A DNA stretch of 64,000 nucleotides. It comes from Rhizobium lentis (GTDB taxonomy: Bacteria > Pseudomonadota > Alphaproteobacteria > Rhizobiales > Rhizobiaceae). The DNA lies in NCBI RefSeq assembly GCF_014200175.1, contig NZ_JACHBD010000003.1, positions 186,001 to 250,000 on the forward strand. Direction: 5' to 3'. The translations under genes were made by a program, and so were the position numbers. The notes under the pieces were generated by a model that worked only from the letters and a program-made list of their open reading frames with translations, searched no databases and had not been told where the DNA came from. Below are positions 9,536 to 18,966 of this stretch, piece after piece (positions within the stretch are counted from its first letter, which is position 1; each line of letters opens with the position of its first letter).

Positions 9536-10582
9536 TCATGCCGCTTCCGGGCCCATCGGGGGCAGGCGCTTGGCATGATATTTCTTAAGATCGTTTTCTA
9601 TTTTCTGATTGAGGCCGTTCTTGGCCATGTCGTAGCCGACCTCGATCGCGGCGGCGATGCCTTCGGCATTGGCGCCGCCATGGCTCTTGATGACGATGCC
9701 GTTCAGGCCGAGAAACACGCCGCCGTTGACTTTGCTCGGATCGAGTTTCTCGCGAAGCATGTCGAAGGCGCCTTTGGCGAAGAGGTAGCCGATGCGGGCG
9801 AGCAGCGTGCGCGACATGGCCGCACGCAGATATTCGGCGATCTGCTTGGCCGTGCCTTCGGCGGTCTTGAGCGCGATATTGCCGGAGAAGCCTTCGGTGA
9901 CGACGACGTCGACCGTCCCCTTGCCGAGATCGTTACCCTCGACGAAGCCGGAATATTCGAGCGAATCGATATTGGCCTCGCGCAACAGCCGACCGGCCTC
10001 CTTGACCTCTTCCTGGCCTTTCACCTCTTCGACCCCGACGTTCAGAAGGCCGATCGTCGGGCGTTCGATCTCGAAAAGCGCGCGCGCCATGGCGCCGCCC
10101 ATCAGGGCGAAATCCATCAGCTGCTGCGAATCGGCGCCGATCGTCGCGCCGACATCGAGCACGATGCTCTCACCCTTCAGCGTCGGCCAGATCGCTGCGA
10201 TCGCCGGGCGTTCGATATTGGCCATGGTGCGAAGACAGAACTTCGCCATCGCCATCAGTGCCCCGGTATTGCCGGCGGAGACCGCCACATCGGCATCTCC
10301 CGTCTTCACCGCTTCGATCGAACGCCACATGGTGGAGACATAGCGGCCGCGGCGCAGCGCCTGACTCGGCTTCTCTTCCATGCTGACCGCAAGCTCGCAA
10401 TCGTGAAAGACCGATTTTTCCCTAAGTTTCGGAAATTTGGCGAGAACAGGATCGCACTGTTCCTTAAGACCGTAAAAAACGAAGGAAATATCCGGATGCC
10501 GATCCAGCGCCTTGGCAGCGCCGGGGATGACAACCTGGGGACCAAAGTCGCCACCCATGAGGTCGAGAGATATTCTGATCAC
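9536..10582 (-). CDS. plsX: Phosphate acyltransferase PlsX
   Basis: Converts acyl-ACP to acyl-phosphate for phospholipid synthesis, peripheral on the inner membrane. I chose the GTG start at 10582 (AGGGA six bases upstream) because the family begins [11 protein letters not shown]. The in-frame ATG at 10627 would add 15 residues. 348 residues with [22 protein letters not shown] and [14 protein letters not shown] motifs. Operon: DUF177 gene, plsX, fabH, probably ihfA and merR. Confidence 0.96.
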   Translation of the reverse strand: MIRISLDLMGGDFGPQVVIPGAAKALDRHPDISFVFYGLKEQCDPVLAKFPKLREKSVFHDCELAVSMEEKPSQALRRGRYVSTMWRSIEAVKTGDADVAVSAGNTGALMAMAKFCLRTMANIERPAIAAIWPTLKGESIVLDVGATIGADSQQLMDFALMGGAMARALFEIERPTIGLLNVGVEEVKGQEEVKEAGRLLREANIDSLEYSGFVEGNDLGKGTVDVVVTEGFSGNIALKTAEGTAKQIAEYLRAAMSRTLLARIGYLFAKGAFDMLREKLDPSKVNGGVFLGLNGIVIKSHGGANAEGIAAAIEVGYDMAKNGLNQKIENDLKKYHAKRLPPMGPEAA

Positions 10583-10681
10583 GCGTCCCTGATCCTTCTT
10601 TCCGCCGAGGGGCGAAATTTCGGCCAAAATACCGGTTTTGGCGTCGCATACAACTGAATTGTGCCAAACGCCAGAGTGGCT

Positions 10682-11236
10682 TCAGTCCTTTTTCCAGTCC
10701 TTGAGAACCGCGAAAGCGGAGGGCTTTTTATCGTTCTCGCCGCTATCCTCGATATGACCTCCGAACTCGACGCCCTCTTTGCGCGGATAGGGATCGATCG
10801 CAAGAGCGGCGAATTCCGCGACCACCTCGCCGGCATCGATCGTATCGCCGACAAAGGTCTCGGGCAGATCAGGACCGTCCGGATCGAGCAGCATTTCGCC
10901 GGCGTCATTGCCGGGCTGGCGGGCAAGCTTGGAGCCCTCCGGCACGAAAATCTGCTCGAAGTTTTCGTCGATGGCGGCTTCGACCGGCTCCAGCGTCACG
11001 ACGCAGGACTGGACGATCTTCGCCTGCACGCTGCCCTTGACGCGCACGCCGTCGCGCTTCCAGCGCGCAATCTGCAGATCGGCGCTCAGATCCTCGACGG
11101 AGACGACGTTCCAGGCCTCGGCGAGCGCCTTCAATTCGTTGGCGTCGGCCTCGATATGGACCTCGACGGGGTTGGCGGAGATATGGCCGACCTTCACGCG
11201 ATAGGAGAAGGGAACATCGTCCCGATCGTTTTTCAT
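10682..11236 (-). CDS. DUF177 (YceD-like) protein
   Basis: 184 residues. YceD/DUF177 proteins occur next to rpmF or plsX in most bacteria; E. coli YceD has been linked to 23S rRNA maturation, but the role here is not proven. Visible family traits are the beta-rich core with VRVKGSVQAKIVQSCVVTLEPV and an acidic C-terminal part. A strong ribosome site (AAAGGAGGAGACG) precedes the ATG. It begins 12 bases after the stop of the chaperone gene and is followed by plsX, so it is inside one operon. rpmF is absent here. Confidence 0.87.
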   Translation of the reverse strand: MKNDRDDVPFSYRVKVGHISANPVEVHIEADANELKALAEAWNVVSVEDLSADLQIARWKRDGVRVKGSVQAKIVQSCVVTLEPVEAAIDENFEQIFVPEGSKLARQPGNDAGEMLLDPDGPDLPETFVGDTIDAGEVVAEFAALAIDPYPRKEGVEFGGHIEDSGENDKKPSAFAVLKDWKKD

Positions 11237-11247
11237 CGTCTCCTCCT

Positions 11248-11796
11248 TTAGGCGGCCGGTGGGCAGGCGACCGGTGGCAGCGTTGCCGAGCCGCTGGCAA
11301 TCATCTCTTCCGAAATGGCGGACAGATGGGCTTCTGCCGCCACCATCCAGCCGGCAAGACCGGACATGTCAGCCGGCGCCGGGCTTTCGGGGTAGATATT
11401 GCGCTGCAGCGCCAGCGCAAGCGCTTCGCCCTCGCCGGCATCCATCGCCTTTGAATAGGTTTCGAGCCGGCCGTAGAACATGCCGGCGAGCTTCTTCATC
11501 CGTTTCGGCACGCTGTTGTCACCGATGCCGAGTTCGCGGATAGAATAGTCGATGTCCTGGAAAAAGGCGTCAACGATCTCCTGGGCGATCTCCTGGCCGC
11601 TGACTGCAGAGGCGCGCGTACGGCGAAAAAACAGAATCATCACGATCGACAGCATTTCGAAACGGCCCATGACCGTATCCGGCACATTGAGCCGCTCATA
11701 GAGTTCGGGCATGCGCGCGGCGGCCGTCAGCGCCGCGTATTGCCTGTCGACGATCGCCTGATTGTTGTTTTTCTTGCGGAAGAGCCCGAAGATCAT
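11248..11796 (-). CDS. Ubiquinol-cytochrome c chaperone family protein
   Basis: 182 residues of the CBP3/UQCC1 family, which assists assembly of the cytochrome bc1 complex at the membrane in mitochondria and alphaproteobacteria. The core is seen in LSIVMILFFRRTRA, EIVDAFFQDIDYSIRELGIGD and VPKRMKKLAGMFYGRLETY. I start at the ATG at 11796 (MIFGLFRKKNN); the frame is open further upstream to 12030, but that part looks non-coding. It heads the DUF177-plsX-fabH group and is divergent from bamE, an arrangement common in Rhizobiales. Confidence 0.9.
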   Translation of the reverse strand: MIFGLFRKKNNNQAIVDRQYAALTAAARMPELYERLNVPDTVMGRFEMLSIVMILFFRRTRASAVSGQEIAQEIVDAFFQDIDYSIRELGIGDNSVPKRMKKLAGMFYGRLETYSKAMDAGEGEALALALQRNIYPESPAPADMSGLAGWMVAAEAHLSAISEEMIASGSATLPPVACPPAA

Positions 11797-12038
11797 TGTT
11801 TTTTCCGGAAATGCCTCATTCTTCACGCCGGTCGGCCTCTGGCCTTGTTGCATGATTTCCAAAGCTGGTTTACCGAAGCAGGCGCGAATTGCAATGCCGA
11901 TCGTGGCCAGTTTCGGGCCGACGCCTTCGAGGCGTTGGTGAAACAAATTCGGGACATTCGACCCGGAATGGCCACAATGGTTTTGCAGGAGGAAGCGTGC
12001 AAGGCCCAAACGGCTGATATCGACACTCAAGGGAGTAG

Positions 12039-12572
12039 ATGTCGTTGAAGAAACGGTATTTCAAGTCTGACATGAAGTTCTTCAGCAGCGCGGCCATTGC
12101 CTTCATAATCGCCTCCACATCAGCTCTTTCGGGCTGCCAGACCAGCACCGTGCTCAACGGCGGCTATGTCGTCGATCAGCAGTCGCTCAATCTCGTTCCG
12201 GAAGGCTCCAGCCGCGAACAGGTGCTGCTGTCGCTCGGCACGCCGTCGACGACGGCGACCTTCGACGGCGAAGTCTTCTATTATATCTCGCAGCGGCGCA
12301 CGCGCGCCGTCGCCTTCCAGAAGCTGAAGGTCGTCGACCAGACCGTTCTGGCCATCTATTTCGACAAGGACGGCGTCGTCAGCCGCCGCGCCAATTATAC
12401 GCTTCAGGACGGCAAGGTGTTCGACACGATCGGACGTGTCACGCCGACCGGCGGCAAGGAACTCACCTTCCTGCAGCAGATGCTTTCCGGCGGCAGCGCC
12501 GCGAGCGCTGCCCGCAGCCTGTTCGGCGGCGGCGCCGGCGGCACACCGCAGAATCCGAGCAGCCTGCGCTGA
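12039..12572 (+). CDS. bamE: Outer membrane assembly lipoprotein BamE (SmpA/OmlA)
   Basis: Component of the BAM machine that folds outer membrane proteins. 177 residues with a lipoprotein signal (IIASTSALSGCQTS, cysteine near residue 33), followed by the OmlA core: LNLVPEGSSREQVLLSLGTPSTT, then FYYISQRR and AIYFDKDGVV. The C-terminal Gly/Ala-rich tail (LFGGGAGG) extends beyond the conserved domain. The start at 12039 follows GGGAG; a second ATG at 12072 would give a more typical signal length and cannot be excluded. It has its own terminator. Confidence 0.92.
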   Translation: MSLKKRYFKSDMKFFSSAAIAFIIASTSALSGCQTSTVLNGGYVVDQQSLNLVPEGSSREQVLLSLGTPSTTATFDGEVFYYISQRRTRAVAFQKLKVVDQTVLAIYFDKDGVVSRRANYTLQDGKVFDTIGRVTPTGGKELTFLQQMLSGGSAASAARSLFGGGAGGTPQNPSSLR

Positions 12573-12590
12573 TCGGACATGGCTTCAACG

Positions 12591-12624
12591 AAAAACCCGC
12601 CGGAGCGATCCGGCGGTTTTTTTT
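12591..12624 (+). terminator. Rho-independent terminator of bamE
   Basis: Perfect 8-bp stem CCGCCGGA / TCCGGCGG (12597-12604 with 12609-12616), loop GCGA, directly followed by eight T. It starts 19 bases after the bamE stop. Confidence 0.95.
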
Positions 12625-12679
12625 AGTGGATGTCATCTCGGCCGGGGCACGCATCTCGGCCCTGTAAATTGTCGAGGCC

Positions 12680-12823
12680 TGCCCCTCATCCGCCTGCCGG
12701 CACCTTCTCACCGTTTTGACGGGGAGAAGGGGATATGCCGCACCCTCTCGATCCCACGCAAACCTCTCGCATGGCACGTCCCCTCTCCCCGCTTTTACGG
12801 GGAGAGGGTTAGGGTGAGGGGCA
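12680..12823. repeat. RIME-like repeat with inverted ends and two internal hairpins
   Basis: Ends are inverted (TGCCCCTCA at 12680 against TGAGGGGCA at 12815-12823). Inside are two hairpins, the second an 11-bp perfect stem CCCTCTCCCCG / CGGGGAGAGGG (12781-12791 with 12798-12808). The layout of two palindromes in about 145 bp matches my memory of rhizobial intergenic mosaic elements. It lies downstream of both bamE and hppA, in a convergent spacer. Confidence 0.75.
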
Positions 12824-12871
12824 GTGGTTTGGTCAACTATCTAGCCGGTTGCACACATCGCCGTTGCGGCA

Positions 12872-15010
12872 TCAACCCGCGAGAACAGCGAGCAGCAGCA
12901 GCGCGACGATGTTGGTGATCTTGATCGCCGGGTTGACGGCGGGGCCGGCGGTGTCCTTGTAGGGATCACCGACGGTATCGCCGGTGACGGAGGCCTTGTG
13001 CGCCTCCGAGCCCTTCATGTGACGCACGCCGTCCTTATCGACGAAACCATCCTCGAAGCTCTTCTTGGCATTGTCCCAGGCGCCGCCGCCAGAGGTCATC
13101 GAGATGGCGACGAAGAGGCCGTTGATGATGACGCCGAGCAGCGATGCGCCAAGCGCGGCAAAGGCTGAGGCCTTGGAGCCGGAGATCAGAAGCACGCCGA
13201 AATAGACGACGATGGGCGCCAGCACCGGCAGCAGCGACGGCACTATCATCTCGCGGATCGCCGCCTTGGTCAGAAGGTCGACAGCCTTGCCGTAATCCGG
13301 CTTTTCCGTGCCCTGCATGATGCCCGGCTTCGCCTTGAACTGACGGCGCACCTCCTCGACGATCGAGCCGGCGGCGCGGCCGACGGCTGTCATGGCGATG
13401 CCGCCGAAGAGATAGGGGATCAGACCGCCGAACAGCAGGCCGGCGACCACATAGGGGTTCGACAGCTCGAAGGAGATCGTGCCGATATTGGCGAAGTATG
13501 GATATTGGTCGCCATGGGCGGCAAAATATTGCAGGTCGTTGGCGTAGGCGGCAAAGAGCACCAGGGCACCGAGACCCGCCGAGCCAATGGCGTAGCCCTT
13601 GGTGACGGCCTTGGTGGTGTTGCCGACAGCATCGAGCGCATCGGTCGACTTGCGCACCTCCGGCGGCAGGTGCGACATTTCGGCGATGCCGCCGGCATTG
13701 TCGGTGACCGGGCCGAAGGCATCGAGCGCAACGATCATGCCGGCAAGACCGAGCATGGCGGTGACCGCGATGCCGGTGCCGAAAAGGCCGCCGAGCTGAT
13801 AGGTGGCGAGAATGCCGCCGACGATGACGATGGCCGGCAGGGCGGTCGATTCCAGAGAGACCGCCAGACCCTGGATGACGTTGGTGCCGTGACCGGTCAC
13901 CGACGACTGGGCTATCGAAACGACCGGACGCTTGCCGGTGCCGGTATAATATTCAGTGATGACGACGATCAGCGCGGTGACGACGAGGCCCGCAAGGCCG
14001 CAGACGAAGAGGTTGGTGCCCGTCACGTCGGCGCCGGCAACGGTGCCGAGCGAGCCCCAGCCGACCGTCAGCGACGTGGCGGCGCCAAGACCGACGATCG
14101 ACAGCAGCCCAGTGACGATGAGGCCCTTGTAGAGGGCGCCCATGATCGAGCCGTTCGAACCGAGCTTGACGAAGAAGGTGCCGATGATCGAGGTGATGAT
14201 GCAGGCGCCGCAGATCGCCAGCGGATAGACCATCGCGGACTCGAGGATCGGCGCGCCGGCAAAAAAGATCGCGGCGAGAACCATGGTGGCAACGACGGAG
14301 ACCGCATAGGTCTCGAAAAGGTCGGCGGCCATGCCGGCGCAGTCGCCGACATTGTCGCCGACGTTATCGGCAATCGTCGCCGGGTTGCGCGGATCGTCCT
14401 CAGGTATGCCGGCTTCCACCTTGCCGACGAGGTCGCCGCCGACATCGGCGCCCTTGGTGAAGATGCCGCCGCCGAGACGGGCGAAGATCGAGATCAGCGA
14501 AGCGCCGAAGCCGAGCGCCACCAGCGAATCGATGACTTCGCGCGAGCCGCTCTCATGGCCGAGACCGACGGTCAGAATAGTGTAGTAGATGGAGACGCCG
14601 AGCAGCGCGAGACCCGCCACCAGCATACCGGTGATCGCACCCGACTTGAAGGCGATGTCGAGGCCGGCGGAGAGGCTTGCGGACGCGGCTTGCGCGGTGC
14701 GCACATTGGCGCGAACGGAGACATGCATGCCGATGAAACCGGCAGCGCCGGACAAGACGGCGCCGATCAAGAAACCGATGGCGGCCGTGGCGGAAAGAAG
14801 CAGCCAGGCTGCGATGAAGACAACGACACCGACGAGGGCAATGGTGCGATACTGGCGCGTCAGATAGGCCTGGGCGCCTTCGCGGATATAGCCCGCGATC
14901 TCCTGCATCCGGCTATTGCCCTGATCGGCGGCAAGCACCGACCGGGTTGCCCAGGCGGCATAGACCACCGAGAGCAGACCGCATGCAATTACGCATAAAA
15001 GAATGGTCAT
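12872..15010 (-). CDS. hppA: K+-insensitive proton-pumping pyrophosphatase
   Basis: Membrane pump coupling pyrophosphate hydrolysis to proton export. 712 residues from the ATG at 15010, preceded by GGGAGGAAAG; longer in-frame starts upstream are not credible. About 16 membrane helices. Substrate-site motifs are present: [20 protein letters not shown], then [30 protein letters not shown] and [15 protein letters not shown]. The [10 protein letters not shown] stretch has Lys where K+-dependent enzymes have Ala, which marks the K+-independent class. It is monocistronic, with a 199-base spacer to nusB upstream. Confidence 0.96.
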   Translation of the reverse strand: MTILLCVIACGLLSVVYAAWATRSVLAADQGNSRMQEIAGYIREGAQAYLTRQYRTIALVGVVVFIAAWLLLSATAAIGFLIGAVLSGAAGFIGMHVSVRANVRTAQAASASLSAGLDIAFKSGAITGMLVAGLALLGVSIYYTILTVGLGHESGSREVIDSLVALGFGASLISIFARLGGGIFTKGADVGGDLVGKVEAGIPEDDPRNPATIADNVGDNVGDCAGMAADLFETYAVSVVATMVLAAIFFAGAPILESAMVYPLAICGACIITSIIGTFFVKLGSNGSIMGALYKGLIVTGLLSIVGLGAATSLTVGWGSLGTVAGADVTGTNLFVCGLAGLVVTALIVVITEYYTGTGKRPVVSIAQSSVTGHGTNVIQGLAVSLESTALPAIVIVGGILATYQLGGLFGTGIAVTAMLGLAGMIVALDAFGPVTDNAGGIAEMSHLPPEVRKSTDALDAVGNTTKAVTKGYAIGSAGLGALVLFAAYANDLQYFAAHGDQYPYFANIGTISFELSNPYVVAGLLFGGLIPYLFGGIAMTAVGRAAGSIVEEVRRQFKAKPGIMQGTEKPDYGKAVDLLTKAAIREMIVPSLLPVLAPIVVYFGVLLISGSKASAFAALGASLLGVIINGLFVAISMTSGGGAWDNAKKSFEDGFVDKDGVRHMKGSEAHKASVTGDTVGDPYKDTAGPAVNPAIKITNIVALLLLAVLAG

Positions 15011-15209
15011 TTCGCTCTTTCCTCCCATAGGCCGGAGTTCACTCCTCCTCCGGCAGATACGCCGCCGACTCGCCTTCCTCTCCACAGAAATGCCACAGCT
15101 AAGCGGTCCGGAGATTGCGTGGTCGATCACGTGGCGTCAAGACCGCAGCGGGCGAAAACCACTACGGTACGAAGAAAGACGCAGGGAGATTATTCGGTCG
15201 GCTAAGGAC

Positions 15210-15698
15210 TTACTTCTTCGCTTCGCCGCGAACCTGCTTGGCGATGCGGTCGAGCACGGCATTGACGAGCTTCGGCTCGTCGTCATCGAAAAACGCCTGC
15301 GCGATCTCGACATATTCGGTGACGATGACCGCCACCGGAACGTCCTTGCGGTCAAGGAGTTCGAAGACGCCGGCGCGGAGGATGGCGCGCACGGTGCTGT
15401 CAAGCCGCGACAGGGCCCAATCATCCTGCAGCGCTGCAGCGATAAGCGGATCGAGGCGGACCTGATCGCGCACCACGCCGGAGACGATGGAGCGGAACCA
15501 GCCGGCATCGGCCTTCAGATAGGTCGCGCCGTCGAGTTCCTGCCCGAGGCGGTGCGCCTCGTATTCGGCGACGATTTCCAGAACGCCCGTGCCGCCGACA
15601 TCCATCTGATAGAGCGCCTGAACGGCAGCAAGACGGGCAGCGCCCCGCTGGTTCGCAATCTTGACCGGCCGTTCCGTCTTGTCGTCACTCATTCTCAT
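15210..15698 (-). CDS. nusB: Transcription antitermination factor NusB
   Basis: 162 residues. Binds boxA RNA with NusE for rRNA antitermination. The alpha-helical NusB fold is visible: [17 protein letters not shown] at the N terminus, then [47 protein letters not shown]. The ATG overlaps the ribH stop by four bases (ATGA), so the two are translationally coupled. The ribH-nusB pair is a standard arrangement. Confidence 0.97.
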   Translation of the reverse strand: MRMSDDKTERPVKIANQRGAARLAAVQALYQMDVGGTGVLEIVAEYEAHRLGQELDGATYLKADAGWFRSIVSGVVRDQVRLDPLIAAALQDDWALSRLDSTVRAILRAGVFELLDRKDVPVAVIVTEYVEIAQAFFDDDEPKLVNAVLDRIAKQVRGEAKK

Positions 15699-16150
15699 GC
15701 ACCCAGTTTCTGCTTCAGCTCGATCATCGTCAGAGCTGCGCGAGCGGCAAATCCGCCTTTGTCCTTGTCCGAGCGGCGCGCGCGCGCCCAGGCCTGTTCG
15801 TCATTTTCCACGGTCAGGATGCCGTTGCCGATGGCAAGGGACTCGCTGACCGCGAGATCCATCAATGCGCGCGAGGATTCGTTCGATACAATATCGAAGT
15901 GATAGGTCTCGCCGCGGATGACCATGCCGAGGGCGACATAGCCGTCATAATGCGTGCCGCCATTGTCGTCTCCATCGAGCGACATGGCAATCGCCGCCGG
16001 AATTTCCAGCGCGCCGGGAACGGTGACGACCTCAAAGGTGGCGCCGGCCTCCTGCAATGCGAAGGTCGCGCCTTCGAGCAGGGCATCGGCCATGTCGTCG
16101 TAGAAGCGGGCCTCAACGATCAAAATATGGGGAGCGGTCTCTCTCGGCAT
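15695..16150 (-). CDS. ribH: 6,7-dimethyl-8-ribityllumazine synthase
   Basis: Penultimate step of riboflavin synthesis: condenses 5-amino-6-ribitylaminouracil with dihydroxybutanone phosphate. 151 residues, the length of the type 1 enzyme. Recognised by [45 protein letters not shown] (with the catalytic His in TYHFD) and [13 protein letters not shown]. It is followed by nusB. In many alphaproteobacteria it is close behind ribE; here 3.75 kb of opposite-strand genes separate the two. Confidence 0.97.
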   Translation of the reverse strand: MPRETAPHILIVEARFYDDMADALLEGATFALQEAGATFEVVTVPGALEIPAAIAMSLDGDDNGGTHYDGYVALGMVIRGETYHFDIVSNESSRALMDLAVSESLAIGNGILTVENDEQAWARARRSDKDKGGFAARAALTMIELKQKLGA

Positions 16151-16483
16151 GGTTCACCTTCGGTTTATCGGGCGTTTTCCACTCGGCAGGCCGCGGTCAA
16201 AACATGCCTTCATCAGAATGGCAAGCACTTTCGCCCGATGCCGCAACGCCAAAGACGAAATATCGGCAAAGGGATAGCTGCACAGCTGAGCGGGCCTTTC
16301 AAACCAGTTTCCCAGGTCGCCTGGAAAACGGCAATTCGAAGGCAATTTTCATGAAGAATTTTTAATGGATTCTCAGTGACTTAATCCATTGAATCGCGAA
16401 TAGGGCAACGCCAATTCCATGTCGTGACGAGACGATCTCCTGCAAAGACAGCCGACCGTCAAAGCAGATGAAAGGATACAATC
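16151..16483. other. Divergent spacer ribH / small secreted protein
   Basis: No gene found. It should carry the ribH-nusB promoter and that of the plus-strand gene at 16484. No FMN riboswitch (RFN) pattern could be recognised upstream of ribH. Confidence 0.5.
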
Positions 16484-16843
16484 ATGAACCGCGTTGTCAC
16501 AATCACCTTCGCCACCGCCCTCTCCTCGCTTGCATTTGCCGGCGCCAGCCGGGCCGAAAGCCTTGGAATGAACACCGCCCACGGCATCGAGCAGACGCTC
16601 AGAACCTACCAGGGCAATGACTTCAACGTCGAGCAGGTCCATAACTGGCGCAATCTCGACGACGAGACGACGGGCCCGCGCTCGGCACCGGAACGCTCCA
16701 GCCAGGCCATTCGCGGCATCCAGGCCTCGATCGACGCCAACAGGTCGCTTGCCCATCGGCTCAACAATGAAGGCGTCGACGTCCGCAACATCGTCAATGC
16801 CGAACAGGCCGCTGACGGAAGCCTGACCTTCTACGTTCGCTGA
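16484..16843 (+). CDS. Small secreted protein of unknown function
   Basis: 119 residues beginning with a signal peptide (MNRVVTITFATALSSLAFAG, cleavage likely after ASRA). The mature part of about 95 residues is polar and helical, with NNEGVDVRNIVNAEQAADGSLTFYVR at the end. I recognise no domain. A ribosome site AAAGGA lies upstream. It is the first gene of the islet between ribH and ribE, and its base composition is slightly lower in GC than its neighbours. Confidence 0.75.
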   Translation: MNRVVTITFATALSSLAFAGASRAESLGMNTAHGIEQTLRTYQGNDFNVEQVHNWRNLDDETTGPRSAPERSSQAIRGIQASIDANRSLAHRLNNEGVDVRNIVNAEQAADGSLTFYVR

Positions 16844-17019
16844 GGTTCCAGCGCATTGCCAACGCAGAGCGTCCCGGCGCGTTCCGCCGGAAGCGCGGCG
16901 CTCGAAGCATGGGCGGCGGTCTCCTCTCCGCCCATGCCGGGGATATCCCGGATCAACGCAGACGGGCATTGAATTCTCCGCCAAAATGATAGCTTCTCTT
17001 TCTGCAACAGGAGGACATC

Positions 17020-17523
17020 ATGGCGACGGAATCCAAAGCGGTGATCAATATCGCCGATCTCGCGCTCGACCACTGGAAACAGGGCGAGTTCTACGAAGGC
17101 GCCGACGCCTCGTTCGGCGCACGTCTTGGTCTGGCGGGCCTCGGCATCAGCTATAATGAAGTGCCGTCGGGCAAATCGAGCTGCCCGTTCCACAATCACC
17201 ATGTCGAAGACGAACTCTTCTACGTGATCGCGGGCACCGGCGAATACCGCTTTGGCGACGAGCGCCATGCGATCAAAGCCGGCGACGTGCTCGGCGCGCC
17301 GGCCGGCGGGCCTGAAACAGCGCACCAGATCATCAATACCGGCATGGCGACCCTCGTCTATCTCGGCATCTCGACGATGGCGAAGACCGAGATCGTCGAA
17401 TATCCCGATTCCGGAAAGTTTCTTGCCAAGACCAATAGAGATGGAGCAAGGCCCGGGCGATTCCGCCATATGGGACGCGCGGAAAATCCGCTCGATTATT
17501 GGGACGGCGAAGCCGGCGCCTGA
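17020..17523 (+). CDS. Cupin-domain protein
   Basis: 167 residues with a single cupin fold. The metal motif is seen as CPFHNHHVEDELFYVIAGTG (two His and a Glu) and the second motif as AGDVLGAPAGGPETAHQIINTG. The C terminus has an FLAKTNRDGARPGRFRHMGR extension seen in predicted sugar- or oxalate-related cupins. Substrate unknown. A strong ribosome site (AACAGGAGG) precedes it. The GNAT gene follows after 25 bases, so the two may be cotranscribed. Confidence 0.87.
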   Translation: MATESKAVINIADLALDHWKQGEFYEGADASFGARLGLAGLGISYNEVPSGKSSCPFHNHHVEDELFYVIAGTGEYRFGDERHAIKAGDVLGAPAGGPETAHQIINTGMATLVYLGISTMAKTEIVEYPDSGKFLAKTNRDGARPGRFRHMGRAENPLDYWDGEAGA

Positions 17524-17548
17524 CCGTACAGCTTCCAAGGGAACCGAT

Positions 17549-18064
17549 GTGACCAACATTCCGACGCTCGAAACGCAGCGATTGATACTTCGCCCTCACC
17601 ACCTCGACGATTTCGAAGCGCATGCGACGTTGTGGGCGAACGAGGATGTTGTCCGCCTCATCAGCGGCGCGCCGTCAACACGCGAGCAGAGCTGGGCTCG
17701 TATGCTGCGCATTGCCGGCATGTGGCATCATATGGGCTTCGGTTTTCTTGCGATCGAGGAAAAGGCCAGCCGTCGATTTGTCGGCGAAGCCGGATTTCTC
17801 GAAGCCCGCCGCGAAATGGAACCGTCAATCGAGGGAACGATGGAGGTCGGCTGGGCGCTGATGCCTGCGTCCCAGGGCCGCGGTTATGCTACCGAGGCGC
17901 TGACAGCCCTGATCGGCTGGGCGGAAGCGCGTTTTCCGGGAAAGGCAATGAGCTGCATCATCAGCCCCGAGAATGCGGCGTCACTCAGGGTCGCAGCCAA
18001 GCTCGGCTTCCGCGAGACGGCGCGGGCGCGGTATAATGGCGAAGTCATTCAGTTTTCGCGTTAG
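17549..18064 (+). CDS. GNAT-family N-acetyltransferase
   Basis: 171 residues from a GTG start (AAGGGA eight bases before it). The pattern is that of the RimJ/RimL-like branch: LETQRLILRPHHLDDF at the start, then MEVGWALMPASQGRGYATEAL as the acetyl-CoA loop and SCIISPENAASLRVAAKLGFRE near the C terminus. The acceptor is unknown. Followed, without terminator, by damaged polysaccharide genes. Confidence 0.9.
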   Translation: MTNIPTLETQRLILRPHHLDDFEAHATLWANEDVVRLISGAPSTREQSWARMLRIAGMWHHMGFGFLAIEEKASRRFVGEAGFLEARREMEPSIEGTMEVGWALMPASQGRGYATEALTALIGWAEARFPGKAMSCIISPENAASLRVAAKLGFRETARARYNGEVIQFSR

Positions 18065-18103
18065 GGAATTTCGTCAAGCGGGTTGCCCAGCCCGTCGATA
18101 TGG

Positions 18104-18711
18104 GTGGAGACCATTGCGGTCTTGTTGACACCTGCCGATATCACGGGTGGCGACGGCAGGCTTAAGGCGATCGGCCTCGGCGAAGACGTGTTCTGGGGAC
18201 TGCTGTCCAGCAAATTCGAGGTAAAATCCGTCACAGACTTCCCATCGTTCGTCACCGAGGCGGAAAAGGCCAGGGCGGAAGGTGCGGATGCGTATCTCTA
18301 CAATCCGCTGATCGGCCACGCCGCCATTTACAGCAACGTCTGGGAGCATTCGCTGCTTGGCGGCCATCCAGGCATGGAGCCGATCTTCCTGCATATCCAG
18401 CAGCTTGGCTACCCCATCGCGCCGCCGCAAGACAAAACCGCCTTCATGTTCTGCAACTATTTCTGCGGCAATAGAAAGTTCTGGTCTGGGTATTTCGCCT
18501 TCTGCGAACGCATTCTGGAATCGCAGGAAAATGAAGCGCGCCGCGGCACGCCGGCGGGCATTGCCTATGCCGGTTCAGCGCAATATTCACGCGACGCCAA
18601 CGCGACGATGCGCCCCTTCGTGATCGAGCGCCTGCTCGGACTCTATGTCCAGCAGGCTACTGCCACAGGATTGAAGATCGCCGCCTTCGTGCCGGCGCCT
18701 GCCGATTTCGA
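18104..18711 (+). pseudogene. Fragment of an unrecognised, probably polysaccharide-related gene
   Basis: An open frame of about 200 residues starts just after the GNAT stop (possible GTG at 18104, TTG at 18083) without a good ribosome site. It contains ITGGDGRLKAIGLGEDVFWG, FMFCNYFCGNRKFWSGYF and MRPFVIERLLGLYVQQ. The aromatic FCNY...FW pattern reminds me of uncharacterised proteins in rhizobial surface-polysaccharide clusters, but I cannot name the family. Its C-terminal end is lost: near 18711 the sequence switches, in a different frame, to the tail of rmlD. The frame itself continues to 18811 with unrelated residues. Probably the remnant of a deletion between two genes. Confidence 0.55.
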
Positions 18712-18957
18712 GTCGGCAGCGGCGAAGCAAGCTGGGCGGACTTCGCCGAAGAGAAATTCGCGGCGCTTCTTAAATCCGGCGGCAGAAACGTCAGCGTCGA
18801 GCGCATCCTGACGGCGGACTATCCGACACCGGCGAAGCGCCCCGCCAATTCACGCCTCAACGGCGACAAGCTCGCCAGAACCTATGGAATCCGGCTCCCG
18901 GAATGGAAGCAGTCCATGACGATCGTGATGCAAGACCTTTTGAGTAAAGGTCTTTAA
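18712..18957 (+). pseudogene. rmlD: C-terminal remnant of dTDP-4-dehydrorhamnose reductase
   Basis: About 81 codons remain, reading VGSGEASWADFAEEKF through DYPTPAKRPANSRL and YGIRLPEWKQSM to TAA. This is the characteristic end of RmlD (the final step of dTDP-rhamnose synthesis). Roughly the first 200 residues of the enzyme, including the NAD-binding Rossmann motif and the YxxxK catalytic pair, are absent, and there is no start codon. It is followed at the normal spacing by rmlA, so this is what is left of an rmlD-rmlA operon. Confidence 0.85.
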
Positions 18958-18966
18958 GGAGAAAGC

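Noticed and set aside
9479..10657. 392-codon plus-strand frame opposite fabH and plsX
   Set aside because: Overlaps two certain genes antisense; no signature.
13505..14998. 497-codon open frame on the plus strand opposite hppA
   Set aside because: It lies entirely antisense to the strongly conserved hppA, and its protein is low-complexity and rich in Asp, Arg, Gly and Ala, as expected of a GC-rich shadow frame.
15011..15209. Possible small gene between hppA and nusB
   Set aside because: Open frames are short, lack ribosome sites and show no protein-like pattern; the stretch most likely holds the hppA promoter.
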